Counted from the first letter of the stretch, positions 1 to 13,253 are shown. The stretch is DNA of 64,000 bases from Dichetophora obliterata (GCA_963920525.1 OY986436.1:91971868-92035867), one strand, 5' to 3'. The notes: generated by a model not told the origin, from the letters alone. Made by a program: numbers and translations.

Positions 1-1838
1 TCAATAATCTATTAAATACGGCAGGCGCATTTGTGAGATCGAAAGGCATTTTTTTTTATACTGGAAATGAACACTAGGAGTTACAAACGCAGTTTTGTTC
101 AGGCATGGCCGCTAAACAACTGATGACACCTACCTTTTGGAAAAAGTGTCATCCTTTTCACCATGGAAATGTATTAAAAAGCATTGTGCATTAGTTCCAT
201 TGAACGGGTTGAAAATTATTACAAGATGCCAATTGTTTTAGGTGTCGATTTTAATTGCGAATTCAGACATGAATGTTCATAGTCACTTAAGGCAAGACCG
301 GTGGTCTAGCGCTCGAAAATTTAAGGTATTTTAAGGATTTTTTTAAAAAGTTAAAATATTGAACAACGTTAAAATATTGATCATAAAAAATATTTTTTAA
401 TTTAAAAAATTGTTGATCTAGTTCAAATGCTTAATGAGACGCTCTCAAGGAAAAGGAGCATGGGCGGTGTTGTAGATTTTGACTTTTCTATTTATCTGAA
501 AAATAAAAACCAAAAATATTGTTAAGCACTATGAGTGCACTATAGAGTGGAGCTTATTTAAAAAAGAACTCCCCAAGGGCTCAAACTGTTGTAATTGATG
601 ATAAATAACATGATGATGAAATCAGCGCACCAAGATTAGTGATTAGTCGAAAATAATACAAATATTGCTGGGAAAATCCAAAAATTAAAATTTTGTCCCC
701 CTGAGTTATTCAAGTAATTTGAGGTGATACCCTTATTAAATTGAAAACTTTTTATAATAAACAAAAAAGTCTTAACTGTTTCCTTATTTCAAATGGAATT
801 GCAAATGAAAATATTAAAAAAAATGTTTCTTTCATGGTCCACTCTAGTGCACTCGAAAAAAGATATGAAAAATTGACAGAATGACACGATATTGAAAATT
901 AAGTTCTTAAAACAGCTTGTTTTTGACCAGTTATTAAATGTAAAATATACGATTTTTTTAAATAAAACTTTGATTCTAGTCCATCGATAGCTACTGATGT
1001 TATGAATTGCATATTTCAATTTCAGATGATTTGGCTGAATAGTTTTTGTTTTCCTACAACACCATGCCGAAAAAAGTAGTTTCGAGATATGAGTATAAAG
1101 AGAATGAATCTAGACTACACATTGTGGCTCGACACCTACTAAAACGGCTGCAGAAGTGAAAATAACGTCAGAAAGACTATACTTTTGAAATATAAAAAAA
1201 AAACCAATTTCATAAAAATTGTAGGAATTAAACAATTTTGTCTTGATAAATATAATTTGGGAATGATAAGCGATCCAATATTTGCACATCACGATTAGGA
1301 CAACTATTGATATAATATTTGCTTCGATGACATAACATCTATATAAAATAAGTTTGATATTTTAGATATTAAAACACAATAATTTCATTAACATTTACAA
1401 AAATAATAAAAAATTAATGCAAAATAATAATTTAAGGTAAAAATTTAGTGGTATGAAATTTATTTTTTTTAGTTAAAATTTTTTTAGGTATTTAAAATTT
1501 TTCAATTTAAAAATTTTTTTATTAAAAAACCTATTACATTATCAAACGTATGAAAATGCGAAAATGCTTCGCTTCTCTCGTGTGTCCAGCCTTTATTGAG
1601 ATCAAAAACTTAAAACTAAAATAACAAAAACAATATGCCAAGCGGTAAACAGAGAGAACTTTATCATGGCCAACGAATAATGTCTTTTCAAAATAACTGA
1701 AAATAAAATTAAATAGAATTTAAGGCAAACATCGAATAAAAAACCCAAGTAAATACAAAGCTGTGAAAAAGAAATAACTTATAGTTTAAAGTTAAAGATA
1801 AAAATTATGTAATGTTATAATTCAATTCACTCATTAAT
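1..1838. other. AT-rich stretch without a supported gene
   Basis: No coding region is supported. Short ORFs on both strands lack recognisable domains. A weak inverted repeat pairs 531-551 (ATGAGTGCACTATAGAGTGGA) with 838-856 (TCCACTCTAGTGCACTCGA), so a degraded hairpin element may lie around 430-960. A short motif near 103-135 (tggccgctaaacaactgatg) recurs in related form near 43570-43605, so this is probably repeat-derived DNA. Confidence 0.5.
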
Positions 1839-3852
1839 TCAATTAACTACTTTTATAAAACAATTGTCAAATCTATTAAAGCACTTCTTCAATAATTCCA
1901 CACATTTGCTCAAAATTTTGCGCAATTTCAATTTGTTATTAATTTCAATGCCGGTACCAGAAAGATTGCTGTACGACTTATCAATTTTGTTCTGAATATT
2001 TTTAATTCCATTAACATTTTTTAATTTTTTTGCCATCAAGATATGGATATGGATCAAGCTGGAGTGTGAATATTTTCAAAAGTCCTATGCTTAGAATGGA
2101 CAGCTGTAGAAGCAGGAACGGAATGTTGATTAGTATTAAGTTTTGGTGAAGAACCAGCAACAACAACAGCTACACCACGTCTATTTTTAATGGCATTGAA
2201 GTACTTGCAATGAACCAAGTCATTAGCGAAGTGATCATTACAGTTGTATTCAGCAACTTTACAGTTGACACACAAAATAGGCAATATCTGATTTGACGAT
2301 CTGGGGCAGGAACCAGGACCATGATCGCTGATGCACTGCATACAACGGAATTTGAAGGACCAGGATGAGGCAGTGTGAGAGAAACGTTTACAAAGACGAT
2401 ATTGAACGATCTTGGAATTTATCGAGCATTCAAACTTTACACGAAATCATCGATGATCTTAATTTGCGCATTAGCCTCAGTGTCAAGCACCACTTGATAT
2501 AAAGGAGTGGAATTTTTGTTCCGCTTGATAGTAGGAGTTTCAAAAAAAGAGATGAAAACCACACCATTTATTTGGTATTCAGCAAGAGCAGTTGAAATAA
2601 GATTGATGTCATCAATACTGCCATGAATAAGGCCACGAACAATAAACGAATTACATTTAATTCGTAGCCACCTTCCGATACAAATTTCATGATGCTGCTT
2701 TTCACTTGAAAATTCTGGCATACAATTCTTGGCGCAACATTTTTACGCTGCTGTACGAACTCATAGCCTGTAGTACCAAATTCCAATCTGAATTTTGATA
2801 AAATAATATTATAGTCTCCATTGTCGTTTAAACCGAGCTGAATTGGAGTTGTTTCAGCTTCAAGTTGGACATTGCTATTTTTTGCAACAATGGCCGCATT
2901 CTAGCCGAAAAAGTGCTCAAGTAGCGAAGTAGCATAAAATATTTTCGCTATATAAATTGTGACATCTCAAGGAACATGTTCTGTGAGAGCATACCATTCA
3001 GCCCGAAAGTTGTGGAACAGTTCTTTCCGCTGAATGCAGGCAATGTCAGCTCACGTATGAACTTGTTGATAATGGCCGCATTCAGCGCATTCAGCGCAGA
3101 CAACAGTTGACAACTGTTGTGTAAAAATTCGCTGAATGGTATAAATTTGGTAGCGCTAACTAAAACTGATGAAGTAGCGAACGCCTTTTAATCGAGCTAA
3201 CAAATTCTATGCTACATGAACACAACTGTTTGCTTAACTGTCAGATGCTGTTACTGACGCTGTTAAATTAATAAACGCAGCAAATTTAAGTGAGAAACCT
3301 TTGCAATTGAATTAAATTTACAAACAAATTAAATTGAATCTAACTTCTGACGTGTAGAGTAGCAACACATTCAGAGAAAAACATCGTAAACTAAGGTAGC
3401 GCTACCATTACAGTTCACAACAGTTGTCTGCGCTGAATGCGGCCAATGCTTTAATGGCTGCGACATCAAATTGACAGTGGCATTGGCATCACCAGCAATT
3501 GCAGTTTCATGAGAAATTCCACAGTCAGAAAAAGTGACATCAGCATCGTCGTCAAAAGCATCCAGCGAAGCAGCATTATTGATAACATTTCTCTTTTTGT
3601 GTTCAGAGCCAACAAAGTAATCGCTTGAATTTTCATAGCGTCGCTTCACAGCCTGCAGAAGACGCCAAAGAAATTTGGTTAGTAACAGACTTTGTAAGCG
3701 CAGCCAAATTTATATTTATATTAATGACATTATTATTTAAACTTTCAATCTGTGCAAATCTAAGCTTAATTTGATTTTGCAGCTCAGAAATAAGCAGATC
3801 TTTGACAGAAATTATTTTATTTAGTTTATCAAGTTTTTTGTCTGCTTCCATT
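1839..3852 (-). pseudogene. LINE ORF1 (Gag-like) remnant, I/Jockey group
   Basis: This is a decayed ORF1, the nucleic-acid binding protein of a non-LTR retrotransposon, on the minus strand. It reads from an ATG at 3852 through 3446, is interrupted by a MITE, and resumes from 2890 down to about 1839. Visible parts in order are an N-terminal coiled-coil-like stretch (3852-3650, Lys/Leu/Glu/Asn rich), an acidic linker (about 3650-3470), a central region (2890-2437) and a Cys/His-rich region near 2341-2180 (CVNCK, then CNDH, then HCKYF) that resembles the degenerate zinc knuckles of I and Jockey ORF1 proteins. Several frameshifts separate the pieces and no ORF2 follows, so the copy is dead. The clade is inferred only from the general architecture. 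Confidence 0.5.
2891..3445. mobile_element. MITE inserted in LINE ORF1
   Basis: The ends are inverted: TGGCCGCATTC at 2891 and GAATGCGGCCA ending at 3445. A second inverted pair lies inside: TGGCCGCATTCAGCG from about 3073 and the GC-rich right end 3410-3445 (caacagttgtctgcgctgaa). The block splits the ORF1 reading of the surrounding LINE. No clear target duplication was found, so the superfamily is not assigned. It may be two related copies fused. Confidence 0.5.
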
Positions 3853-3905
3853 TTTTTGATTTTCCGTTCAGTGAAAAAAAAATCAAATATGAACACCGAA
3901 AACAC

Positions 3906-5566
3906 TAAACATGACGTCTTAACAGAACCACTTCAAAAGGATGACTAAAAAAGCTGAACAGAATGGTGCAGCTTGTAGTATGTAGCTGGCACTGTCAAAA
4001 GTTAAAATGCACTAAACACCAGTAGCGTAACTTTATTTTGTGCGCCCGCCCGCAGGTTTCTAAAAGCGCCCTGCTTTTTACTTTTAGAGTAAAACTATGT
4101 TGTTACTAGGTTACTAGAAGCGTAGGAGAAAACAAGAGAACTCTTGACAAACAAAAAAAAAAAGCAAAAAGAGACTTTTTTAATTCAATGGTCATATGAT
4201 GATCATCATTTATTACAACTCTTATATTTTAAAAATATCTTATTTTATATATTTAATTTTTTTAGAATTTGTTTAAAAAACACTAACGTAAGAAATACTT
4301 TTTATAATAACAAATATAATAAAATTTATAAGATTTTATCACAAAGCAGGTAAAAAAAGCATCACATATTAATAATTTAAAAAAGTAAACAAACTTAATG
4401 ATTGAATAAACGGGATCAATAATTTTTATCGGTGGAATGATAAGTTTCAGATGTTAAGTTAAAATGTTTTGTATTTGACGTTACCTGTTAACTAAAGAAT
4501 TTGCTAACGTCACAAAATATGACCAACTGACTGATTCAAATAAAATCAGTAGCTGACTTGCTGAAAATATGAAAGCAAACGGGTAAATCGACTCCGACCA
4601 TAATCGAATTTTGCCAAACAAAGACGACTTTTGCTCAAAATATTTGGCCAAAATAAGAAAGAGTGATCGTAGAGCTAAAAAATTTACACGAATATCTTTA
4701 AAGACAAAATTAAGAAATCTTGAAAAAGTTACACAAATCCGACCTCTGCCACATCCCCTTCCCATAAACGAAACCCACTTTGGGCCTGAAACTTCATTAG
4801 GTCTTGTCTCAAAACAACGAAATTTGCTACATAAATTTCTTAGATGATTAATTATATTTTAGTAACTCAACCTTGGAAAATACTACCCACTCAAATTAAC
4901 TACGTTTTTGTTCATATTTGTAAGCTTTTTTGATTACAGCAAGGACATTTTAAAAATTGAGTTGTTTTGTGTTTTTAAATAAGTTTAATTTTGAAAAATA
5001 ATCAGCTGCCATACATCAAATATATCTAACATTTTGACTCAATAGGTCACCATAAAAAAAATGTTTATCTTCCGTATTAGCAAGAATTTTTTTTTTTTAT
5101 TTGGTGTAACGCAGGTCTAATGAAGTTTTTGTGAAAAACTTATAGTCAATCTTTCTCAAAATTATTTTTTATGCTTTTTAAAAATTGAATATTTAAAAGC
5201 TTTTAGTGTTTACTTTTATGATAAACTTAAGACCATATTTTAAAAATGTAAACAAAAACAGCAAGGTTGCCAGACATAAGAAATTTTAAACTTTATTTTG
5301 ATATAAAACAAAAATGAATATAATTTAAATAACAAGAAAAATTTTATTTTTAAAAATGCAACTTGGATATATACTGTGCGTCATCCACCACTTTATTTAT
5401 CATTTTCATCAAGAAACTTGAGGGCGTCCCTTGCTTAATTGCGCCCGCTCGCAACGCTGAACACACGAACACGTACAGAATGTAGCTGTGGTTTCAGTTG
5501 AACAAAATTTAACTTCAGACACAGCCACTGCCACAATCACAGCCATTCTGTTCAGGCAGTAAGCTA
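3906..5566. other. AT-rich stretch without a supported gene
   Basis: Nothing recognisable. A 78-codon plus-strand ORF at 4611-4847 is basic and overlaps an antisense ORF of similar length. It shows no domain and is not called. Confidence 0.5.
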
Positions 5567-5676
5567 GGGCCAAATTACAGCATCCGTGATCGAGCAAAAT
5601 TACGAAGAGCACGACGAGTCAAGTGCCTATCAATCTTGTACAATTTTGCTCGATCACGGATGCTGTAATTCGGCCC
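5567..5676. repeat. Hairpin repeat, copy 1 of 2
   Basis: A near-perfect palindrome. The left arm (gggccaaattacagcatccg, continuing tgatcgagcaaaat) pairs with the right arm (attttgctcgatcacgga, continuing tgctgtaattcggccc). The loop of about 40 bases holds cgagtcaagtgcctatcaat. A second copy follows after about 40 bases. This is a foldback or MITE type unit without coding capacity. Confidence 0.75.
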
Positions 5677-5714
5677 CTGCTCAGACAGCGCTGCAGTCGC
5701 ACATAGCAAATTTT

Positions 5715-5826
5715 GGGGCCGAATTACAGCATCCGTGATCGAGCAAAACTACGAAGGGCATGACGAGGCAAGTGCCTATCAATCTTGTATAATTTTGCTC
5801 GATCACGGATGCTGTAATTCGACCCC
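5715..5826. repeat. Hairpin repeat, copy 2 of 2
   Basis: Same unit as at 5567-5676, in the same orientation, with a few substitutions (acgaagggcatgacgag against acgaagagcacgacgag). The stem is again about 35 bp. The two copies repeat with a period of about 148 bp. Confidence 0.75.
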
Positions 5827-6752
5827 TGGCTACCAAATTCTCGCGGGCAAGGACTATAGGTATGCTTCCTTACTAACTTCAAGTAATTGTAATAGAATAG
5901 AGAGTGGCATTTTGCTTGTTATTTTTCTCTCTCAAGCTTCAAAAGTTTGTGAAAAAACGCTTTCAAGCAACTTCAAGTTGCAACAACTTCAATCGTGTAC
6001 GGTCACAGACCTTATATGTGAGAGCGAAAGTGATTAAAACTTGCAACGATCCATTTATTTATGAACTAAAAAAAAAAAGAAATATGTACATGTATTGAAT
6101 AACTTTACTGCTTTAAATTTAAATGTATGGGGAGGCTCGTAGTTGAATTAAAAAATTTGCAGTTGGTTATTTTTAAACATTTTATTATTCCAACAGGTAA
6201 AATCGTTATAACTTTTTTGTGTATTTAAAAATAATTTAAACATTTTAAATATTCTATGATATAAAAATTAAAGAAAAATTTTGCGAAATTTAATATGGCT
6301 TGACATTTTTTTAAAAATTAATACATCAATAGGTTTGTTCACTGAAAAAAAAAATTGTTGCAACATGTTACTATCTCTTACTAGTAAAGCGTTCACGCAA
6401 TCAAAAAACTTGCAACGAGAGAGGACAATGAGAACGTAAAAAAGTAAGAGAAAAAAAAGCTATAAATTTCTGATAGTACAATTTTCACTAGTGAACAAGA
6501 AAAAATTGGCAAATCTGTAAGTAACACAGTTTCTAAAAAACCCAATAACCATAGATTAAATTTAATACATACTCTACATGAGTATTTCCATTTTGACCTC
6601 TAAAAGCTCAATGGAAAAAAATCGTTCAGTTTTTTTAAAATGAGCTGCAAGAAATCTTCTTTTGTGAATATGCAAAAAAAATCAAAACGGTTTGTCATAC
6701 TGTGTGACACGTCCTCTCATAAATAGTGGGCCTACTATATCAAACGATATAA
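5827..6752. other. AT-rich stretch without a supported gene
   Basis: A 100-codon ORF runs from within hairpin copy 2 to 6037, but its first third lies in the palindrome and it has no domain. Nothing else is supported. Confidence 0.5.
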
Positions 6753-9700
6753 CGTACCGACTACAATTATTGGCACCCAAAAATTTGGCGCCAACTATTG
6801 GCACCCTTGCCTTGAATAGCATTTATATAATTTCGTTCAATTCCCGTTGGTTATGAAATGTAATTTTAAAATTCTGTGGTTTATTTCCTCTCTTTGTTTT
6901 TTATTGTATAAAAACATATACAAGCTCGGTTGTTTGTAAATCTCGGATCTGCAAGGGTGTTTTCATCGTCAATTAAAATAAGGTCTTACAGTGTTGATAT
7001 CAATAGCAAACTGAAATTTGGTGAGTACTGTTTCTTATTTATTTATGGATTTTTTATATAGACTCGTTTGATTTCTTCATTAATTAAGCATAAAATAGTT
7101 TATTTTCGTCTTAATATCTAAATTTTTAGCGCAATATTGTAATTAAACTTGGGTGCCAACAATTGATTCCAAAAAACAAACTATTCAATTATTGGCAGGG
7201 GGTGCCAATAACTGAATTTGATGTTATACAATAACTGGCACTGCCAGTCATTATACTTTTATCTAGTGCCAATAATTGAATACTTCACATTTTCATATAA
7301 AAATACCAAAAGAAAGAGCTCGTACGATGAAAGTATTTTACAAAAATCTCTGTCAGCTTTTTGAAAAAGCAAAATTTCTAAAAAATCTTCAACCAAAAAA
7401 TATAGGGTACCACGTTCCATACTCCAATTTCGTCTGGGTTCAAAATTTTCTAAAATTTGGCCAGGTCTACAGACTGTTTTAGAGAAACGCAAAAAGAAGC
7501 AATTGTAGATTGGGTGAAAGTCTCCCAGCTGAAAGTGACGTTAAATCAGAAAATTGTGGCATAAGGAGCAATTATTGCTTAGCCCTTTCATACTCGATGT
7601 TATCTACAGGCAGCATTGTACTTATTGGCTTCTAAGTACCTTTATTTTCATGTTTTTGTCTAGTGGTTTTTGCATCATGTGGCATTATGTTTTGTGCAAG
7701 TTTACAGCTATTTGCTCTATTGAAAACTTTGCACGTGTCGATTCAGTAGTCGTTCTTTGTAGAGTAAAATGGTTGAAATCAAGATCGGGATAGTTTCTCA
7801 AAAAAACTGTTTCGCCCATTCCACGCATAACGCAACACTTTTTTTCAAAAATTGACCTCATGGCTTTCGATTTGTCTTCTTTTTCGGCTATAGGTTCCTA
7901 TTAAAATTTTAAGAACACAAGTTCATTTATTTTTTTTTATCGCCATTCGTTAAGAAGTTATTGACCTTTCAATTCTGCAAATCGTCCGAAAACGCCAGAA
8001 TTGGAAAATTTTTAATTAATTGTATCTACGTCAGTTTTAATCCAATTTTATCAGCTGATCAAACCATCATAACTTTTTTGTTTTGAGACCGATTTTAAAA
8101 TTTCTTGGAACAAAATCAGTTAGAATTTAATAATCTTCAATATGGCAACCTTGAAACGAAATTTTGTTCACCTTTTTACAAATAAAAGTAAAAAAAAAAA
8201 TAAAAATATTTTTTTTCGGTATTTAACAGTTTTCTCTACCAAAGTCAAGTGTAAGGTCATCGAAAATATGAATAAAATGTTGGTCAAAGTTTTTTCCTAA
8301 ATGACCTCTATATTTATTATGTAAACTTTATATGATTTAAATACACATTCTAAATGTTTGATAGTTTTAATCATACTTGATTTTAAATACAAATTCTAGT
8401 TGTTTGATAGTTTAAAATCGTTTATTGAGCTTAAGGTCAAAGTTAGAACAATTAACTTGTTCTAACGAATCTTTCCAAAGAAACAACAACAACAACAAAG
8501 TTTTTCAATATGAAAAGGAAAAAATCACTAGCTGATCTGATTGCAATTTCTACCTGGCTAAGGACGTCATCAGAAATCTTTGTGATACCCGTGAAAGCGC
8601 GCACTAACGCACTGCACCACCGGGGCGATGAGATTTAAAGTGTCAATTTCTCAGTTTTTTTCTCAATTTCATAATTTCAGAGGTCATTTAGGAAAAAACT
8701 TTAATTAAATGGTAGAGCTCGACCGAACGGAAACAGCTGAAAACAAAATCAGCAAAATTCTAAAAATAACTTCAGTAAACATGCTTTGTTAGTGCAGACT
8801 TCCAGCAGGCTGTTGGACTACATATAATAACATAATAACATAAGCATAGAGACTAAAGTAAAACAGAAATACAACAACAAAGGTGAAATTATGAAATTGA
8901 GAGAAAAACTGAGAAATTGACACCTCAAATCTCATCGCCCCGGTGGTGCAGTGCGTTAGTGCGCGCTTGCACGGGTATCACAAAGATTTCTGATGACGTC
9001 CTTAGCCAGGTAGAAATTGCAATCAGATCAGCTAGTGATTTTTTCCTTTTCATATTGAAAAACTTTGTTGTTGTTGTTGTTTCTTTGGAAAAATTCGTTA
9101 GAACAATTAATTGTTCTAACTTTGACCTTAAGCTCAATAAACGATTTTAAACTATCAAACAACTAGAATTTGTATTTAAAATCAAGTATGATTAAAACTA
9201 TCAAACATTTAGAATTTGTATTTAAATCATATAAAGTCAACATAATAAAATGTTGGTCCTTATAAGACAAACCATTTTGCAGATTAAATTTTGCAAATAT
9301 CTTTACCGTTATGAAATTTATAGGCGATAAATTGCCTCAAAGTGATAAGGTATGTGCACAAAAGTCGGAATTGCGAAAAAACATATAAAAGCTCCATCAT
9401 AAAATTAGTTTCGACTTAAAGGCAACACTCTTCTTCAAATTTAAAAAATAAAAAATTGAAAAAATTACGCTTATGAAAATTACGTTTTATGAGAAATTAG
9501 CAAATATTTTTTTTTAATATGTTGGCAACCCTAACATCCAAAATTTTAAAGTTATATATATTTACCAGAAACTAATTTCTAATACATTTCTAACGGTACC
9601 TCATTTATAAAAATTGGATTAAAACTGACGTAGATACATTAAATTAAAAATTTTCCAATTCTGGCGTTTTCGGACGATTAGCAGAATTGAAAGGTCAATA

Positions 9701-10772
9701 ACTTTTTAACGAATGGCGATAAAAAAAAATAAATGAACTTATATTCTTAGAATTTTAATAGGAGCCTAAAGCCCAAAAATAAAACAAATCGAAAGCCATG
9801 AGACGGACTCGTTATGCTTTATGCTTGGAATGGGCGTGTTTATACAAAAAGTGCGTAAAACATTAAAATAATTGTTTAATTGTTAAAGCAAGTGCACAAT
9901 ATAAATAAATAAAGATGAGAGAGTTATATACAAAAAAAAAATAATAAGAAAAGTGTTTAGTTGGTCCAATAACTCCCCAACGTTTCAAAAAAGCAACATC
10001 CTGTAACTAACGAAACAGGGCACCAAGGACTTTCAAATTTTTGTCAGTTCATATTTGAATAAAGACTAACACATATCTGACCTCAAAAAATGTGTAGAAC
10101 AACCCATTTTACTTCGGGCATGAAAGGGTTAAAGTTCCACCAAATGTCTTAAAAAATAAATGTGTTTATTTACCAAAATTTTTTTGCAGAACATGACCAA
10201 GCTAAGGTCTCACATCAATATTTAATCAATCTCTTTTTTATTATTAGATGAAATTTGTATGCAAATTTTTTGTGATTTATTTTTAATCTTTATGTACTTA
10301 AAAATGGTTGAGTTCAATTTTAAATAAAATCTGTATCTTTTTTATCGGCTAGCTAGGTATGTAGGCAACTATGAAAAATAAAGGATTGCATTACATCCAG
10401 CTATCATATAATATTTATATATATTGGGTGCCAATTATTACGTTTTTATGGGTGCTTATAATTGTGGTAATATGCCAATAATTACAGTTTTTAAAGAGCC
10501 AATAATTGTACTCGAGCCAACGATTGTAGTAATCAATGTGCCAATAATTGTATTCACGTGCCAATAATTGTGGTTTTTGAAAGACTTTTTTTATTTTGGT
10601 TCTCACGAAACACAGATATCTCATATAAATATGTTAAAAATTGCTTTAAATAAAGAATTTCCCAAAAAATAAAATAAAATTCCAAAAATAACATTAACTT
10701 TAAAACAGAACGAATGCTATAGGTTACAAGGTAAAATTTCCTTATGGGTGCCAATGATTGTAGTCGGTACGC
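6753..10772. mobile_element. Non-autonomous TIR transposon, about 4 kb
   Basis: The ends are inverted over about 27 bp: CGTACCGACTACAATTATTG at 6753 and CAATGATTGTAGTCGGTACG ending at 10772. The motif TGCCAATAATTG and variants recur in both subterminal regions (6770-6810, 7150-7275 and 10430-10570), as expected of multiple transposase binding sites. No ORF in the element looks like a transposase. A foldback element occupies 7583-10128. A target duplication was not recognised, so the superfamily is open. Confidence 0.6.
7583..10128. mobile_element. piggyBac-like foldback element, nested
   Basis: The ends are CCCTTTCATACTCG at 7583 and CGGGCATGAAAGGG ending at 10128, flanked by TTAG on the left and TTAA on the right. 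This fits a TTAA-targeting piggyBac-type element with one mutated site. Inside, two arms of roughly 0.9 kb are inverted: for example 7969-8050 matches 9608-9690 (ccagaattggaaaattttta and complement), and 8574-8640 matches 8925-9000 (gcgcactaacgcactgcacc and complement). The centre is near 8790. There is no transposase ORF. The short ORFs in the two arms are mirror images. Confidence 0.6.
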
Positions 10773-11626
10773 TATGTATTTATGTTTTCGTACGATCAGT
10801 TTTGAGGAATTTTAATATATAAAATTTTTGGATAATGGTTCTTACAAGAAATAAAAGTTAATGGTATGGGTATGTATACGAAGATAATTATTTTGCTTGA
10901 ATAACGATGTGATTTTAGAAGAAGTTTGCTAAACTGAAATCACTCCTCATGCATTTAGGAAAAAGCAAAATAATATTAAATTCAAGCAAATATTTCCTAA
11001 GTTATTATAAAATTAAATAACAAATTTTTACTAAGCTTAAGCAAATATTTGCTGAGTTATTATAAATTCAAATAGCACATTTTTACTAAATTCAAGCTAA
11101 TTTCTTGATAATTATTTCACTTCAAAAATATGCTAGATTTCAGCAAAAAAAAATCAAAATTTGCTATTCCAATTTATAACAACTTAGCAAATATTTGCCT
11201 GAATTAAGTATAAATTTGCTTATGCAGTTTATAATAACTTAGCAAAATTTTGATTAAATTCCAGCATAAACTGGAATAGCAAATTTTGATTATGTTTTTG
11301 CTGAAATCTAGCATAATTTTGAAGTGGCTGAGATTCTAGCGCAAGTTTTGCTTAACCACAATACAAATTTAGCAAACAGTTTTCTCCGTGTTTGATTATA
11401 ATAATATGATGAATATAGTATGATTAGTTGATAGTACAATAACATTAATTTTTCGAAATTGTAGTAAAACAGATTTAATCTACTCTAGACATTATATGAA
11501 ATGGAAATCAATTAATCACTTAAAAATCGCTACTTTTTGGGTTAAAGTTTTACTTTTACCTTGCGTGGAAGACAGACACATATTTTTAGCTATTACTATG
11601 CCCTTTAAATTCTGGTGATTATATGC
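10773..11626. repeat. AT-rich region with palindromic AGCAAATATTTGCT repeats
   Basis: From about 10921 to 11390 the motif AGCAAATATTTGC and half-sites recur in both orientations, with TTTGCTAAACTG at the left and ATTTAGCAAACAG at the right. This looks like a degraded element built of short inverted units. No gene is supported. Confidence 0.45.
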
Positions 11627-13177
11627 CAGAGCTGTAAAAAATGCATTCATTTGTGATTTAAAATCATTTAATTCCCAATCAATGATGTAAAAAATTGATT
11701 GCATTCATTTTTTCAAATCATTGATTGTGATTTAAAATTAAAAATCTCAATCAATGATTTGAAAAAATGATTGCATTCTTTTTTTCAAATCGTTGATTGT
11801 GATTTGAAATTTCAAGTCTCAATCAATGATTTGAAAAAAGGAATGCAATCATTTTTTCAAATCATTGATTGAGATTTTAAATTTTAAATCACAATCAATG
11901 ATTTGAAAAATGAATGCAATCAATTTTTTTAAATCATTGATTGGGAATTAAATGATTTAAATTCATAAATGAATGCATTCATTCATTTAAATAATTTTTT
12001 TTTTTTATTTAATTTAAAATATTTTGTTAGAAATGACAAAATTCAAATTTTTAAGGCCATCAAATTTTCACATTTTCGTCAGAGCAGTACTCTGTTCCGC
12101 TGCGTGAAATTATCGCAACATGTTTCTGAGCAACATTTTTTCACGACAATTTAATTGAACTGCCTGTTTATTACTACGTTAACCACTGGGCTATTGCGCA
12201 ATACGATACAAAAGAAATAAACATGCATATGAACCAAATAGCCTAATATTGAGTTTCAGCGTTGCAATATTTCTTTGGTTTAAATTTTAGTACAGAAAAA
12301 TTTTAGTTATGGGTTAGTATTTGTGAAAGTTTAAATTTTAAACCGCAAGGTTAAAAAATATGCAGTATACTTTGAGCTGTACGAAAATTTATTCCAAGAT
12401 TTTTTACCGTGTATAAGGAATTGAAAAATTAAAAGAGTAAGCTAAACATGTGATAGAGCGCGAGAGCGAACCGAACAATAAATAACAAAATAAAATTAAA
12501 AAGTTCTTAAAAAAATTATTTTTGCTTGCAAGTAACAAAGATAAACTGTTAAACAAATAATATTAGTCTATGAATTTCCAATACTTGTTCAACAGAGATA
12601 TCAATACTTTTGATAATAAGATACGTTACAGAAAAACATGGACCCCCCCTCTATAAAATGTGTTTTCTCATCTTGTCCCAAGGACTCAATCGAAGCCGGA
12701 TTGAAGCATTGATCCAAACACACTGTTTAATAAAAAATATCTTACTTACTTCACACTGATATTTTAAAACATTATGTTATTGAGATTACAGTGACTGTTT
12801 TCAATGAATTAAATAAATGAATGAAATATCGTGAATGCAGTCAATAATTTCCAACCAAGGATTTGAAAAAATTATTGCATTCATTTTTTTCAAATCATTG
12901 ATTGGGACTTGAAATTTTAAATCACAATTAATGATTTGAAAAAATGAATGCAATCACTTTTTCAAATCATTGATTGGGACTTGAAATTTCAACTCACAAT
13001 CAATGATTTGAAAAAATGAATGCAATCATTTTTTTAAATCATTGAATGTGATTTGAAATTTCAATGTGATTTGAAATTTCAAATCACAATCAATGATTTG
13101 GAAAAATGATTGCATTCATTTTTAATAAAAATTACATGATTTAAAATCACAAATGATTGCATTCTTTTACAGCTCTG
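11627..13177. mobile_element. hAT-like non-autonomous element with palindromic arrays
   Basis: It starts CAGAGCTGTAAAA and ends TTTTACAGCTCTG, with about 40 bp of terminal inverted repeat. It is flanked by a perfect 8-bp direct repeat TTATATGC (11619-11626 and 13178-13185). A CAG..CTG terminus with an 8-bp duplication is the hAT signature. Both halves (11640-11960 and 12830-13165) are arrays of units around TTTTTCAAATCATTGATTG and its complement, with spacing of about 50-60 bp. The middle (12000-12830) is AT-rich and non-coding. No transposase is present, so it depended on an autonomous partner. Confidence 0.85.
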
Positions 13178-13253
13178 TTATATGCTCTGAGTTTAAAAAT
13201 TGAAAAATTTTAAAAAGAACAATTTCCATAAAACATAAAGTCATCTAAATTCC

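Noticed and set aside
1063..1155. Short plus-strand ATG reading MPKKVVSRYEYKENE
   Set aside because: About 30 codons before a stop, no splice site or domain recognised.
4611..4847. 78-codon basic ORF with an overlapping antisense ORF
   Set aside because: No recognisable domain; both frames are open by chance.
8917..9150. tRNA-like string cgccccggtggtgcagtgcg as a tRNA or SINE head
   Set aside because: It has no convincing B box, and the same sequence appears inverted at 8574-8640 as part of the foldback arms.
11640..13165. Regularly spaced repeats as a CRISPR array
   Set aside because: The units are palindromic, AT-rich, in both orientations and bounded by hAT termini in a eukaryotic sequence.
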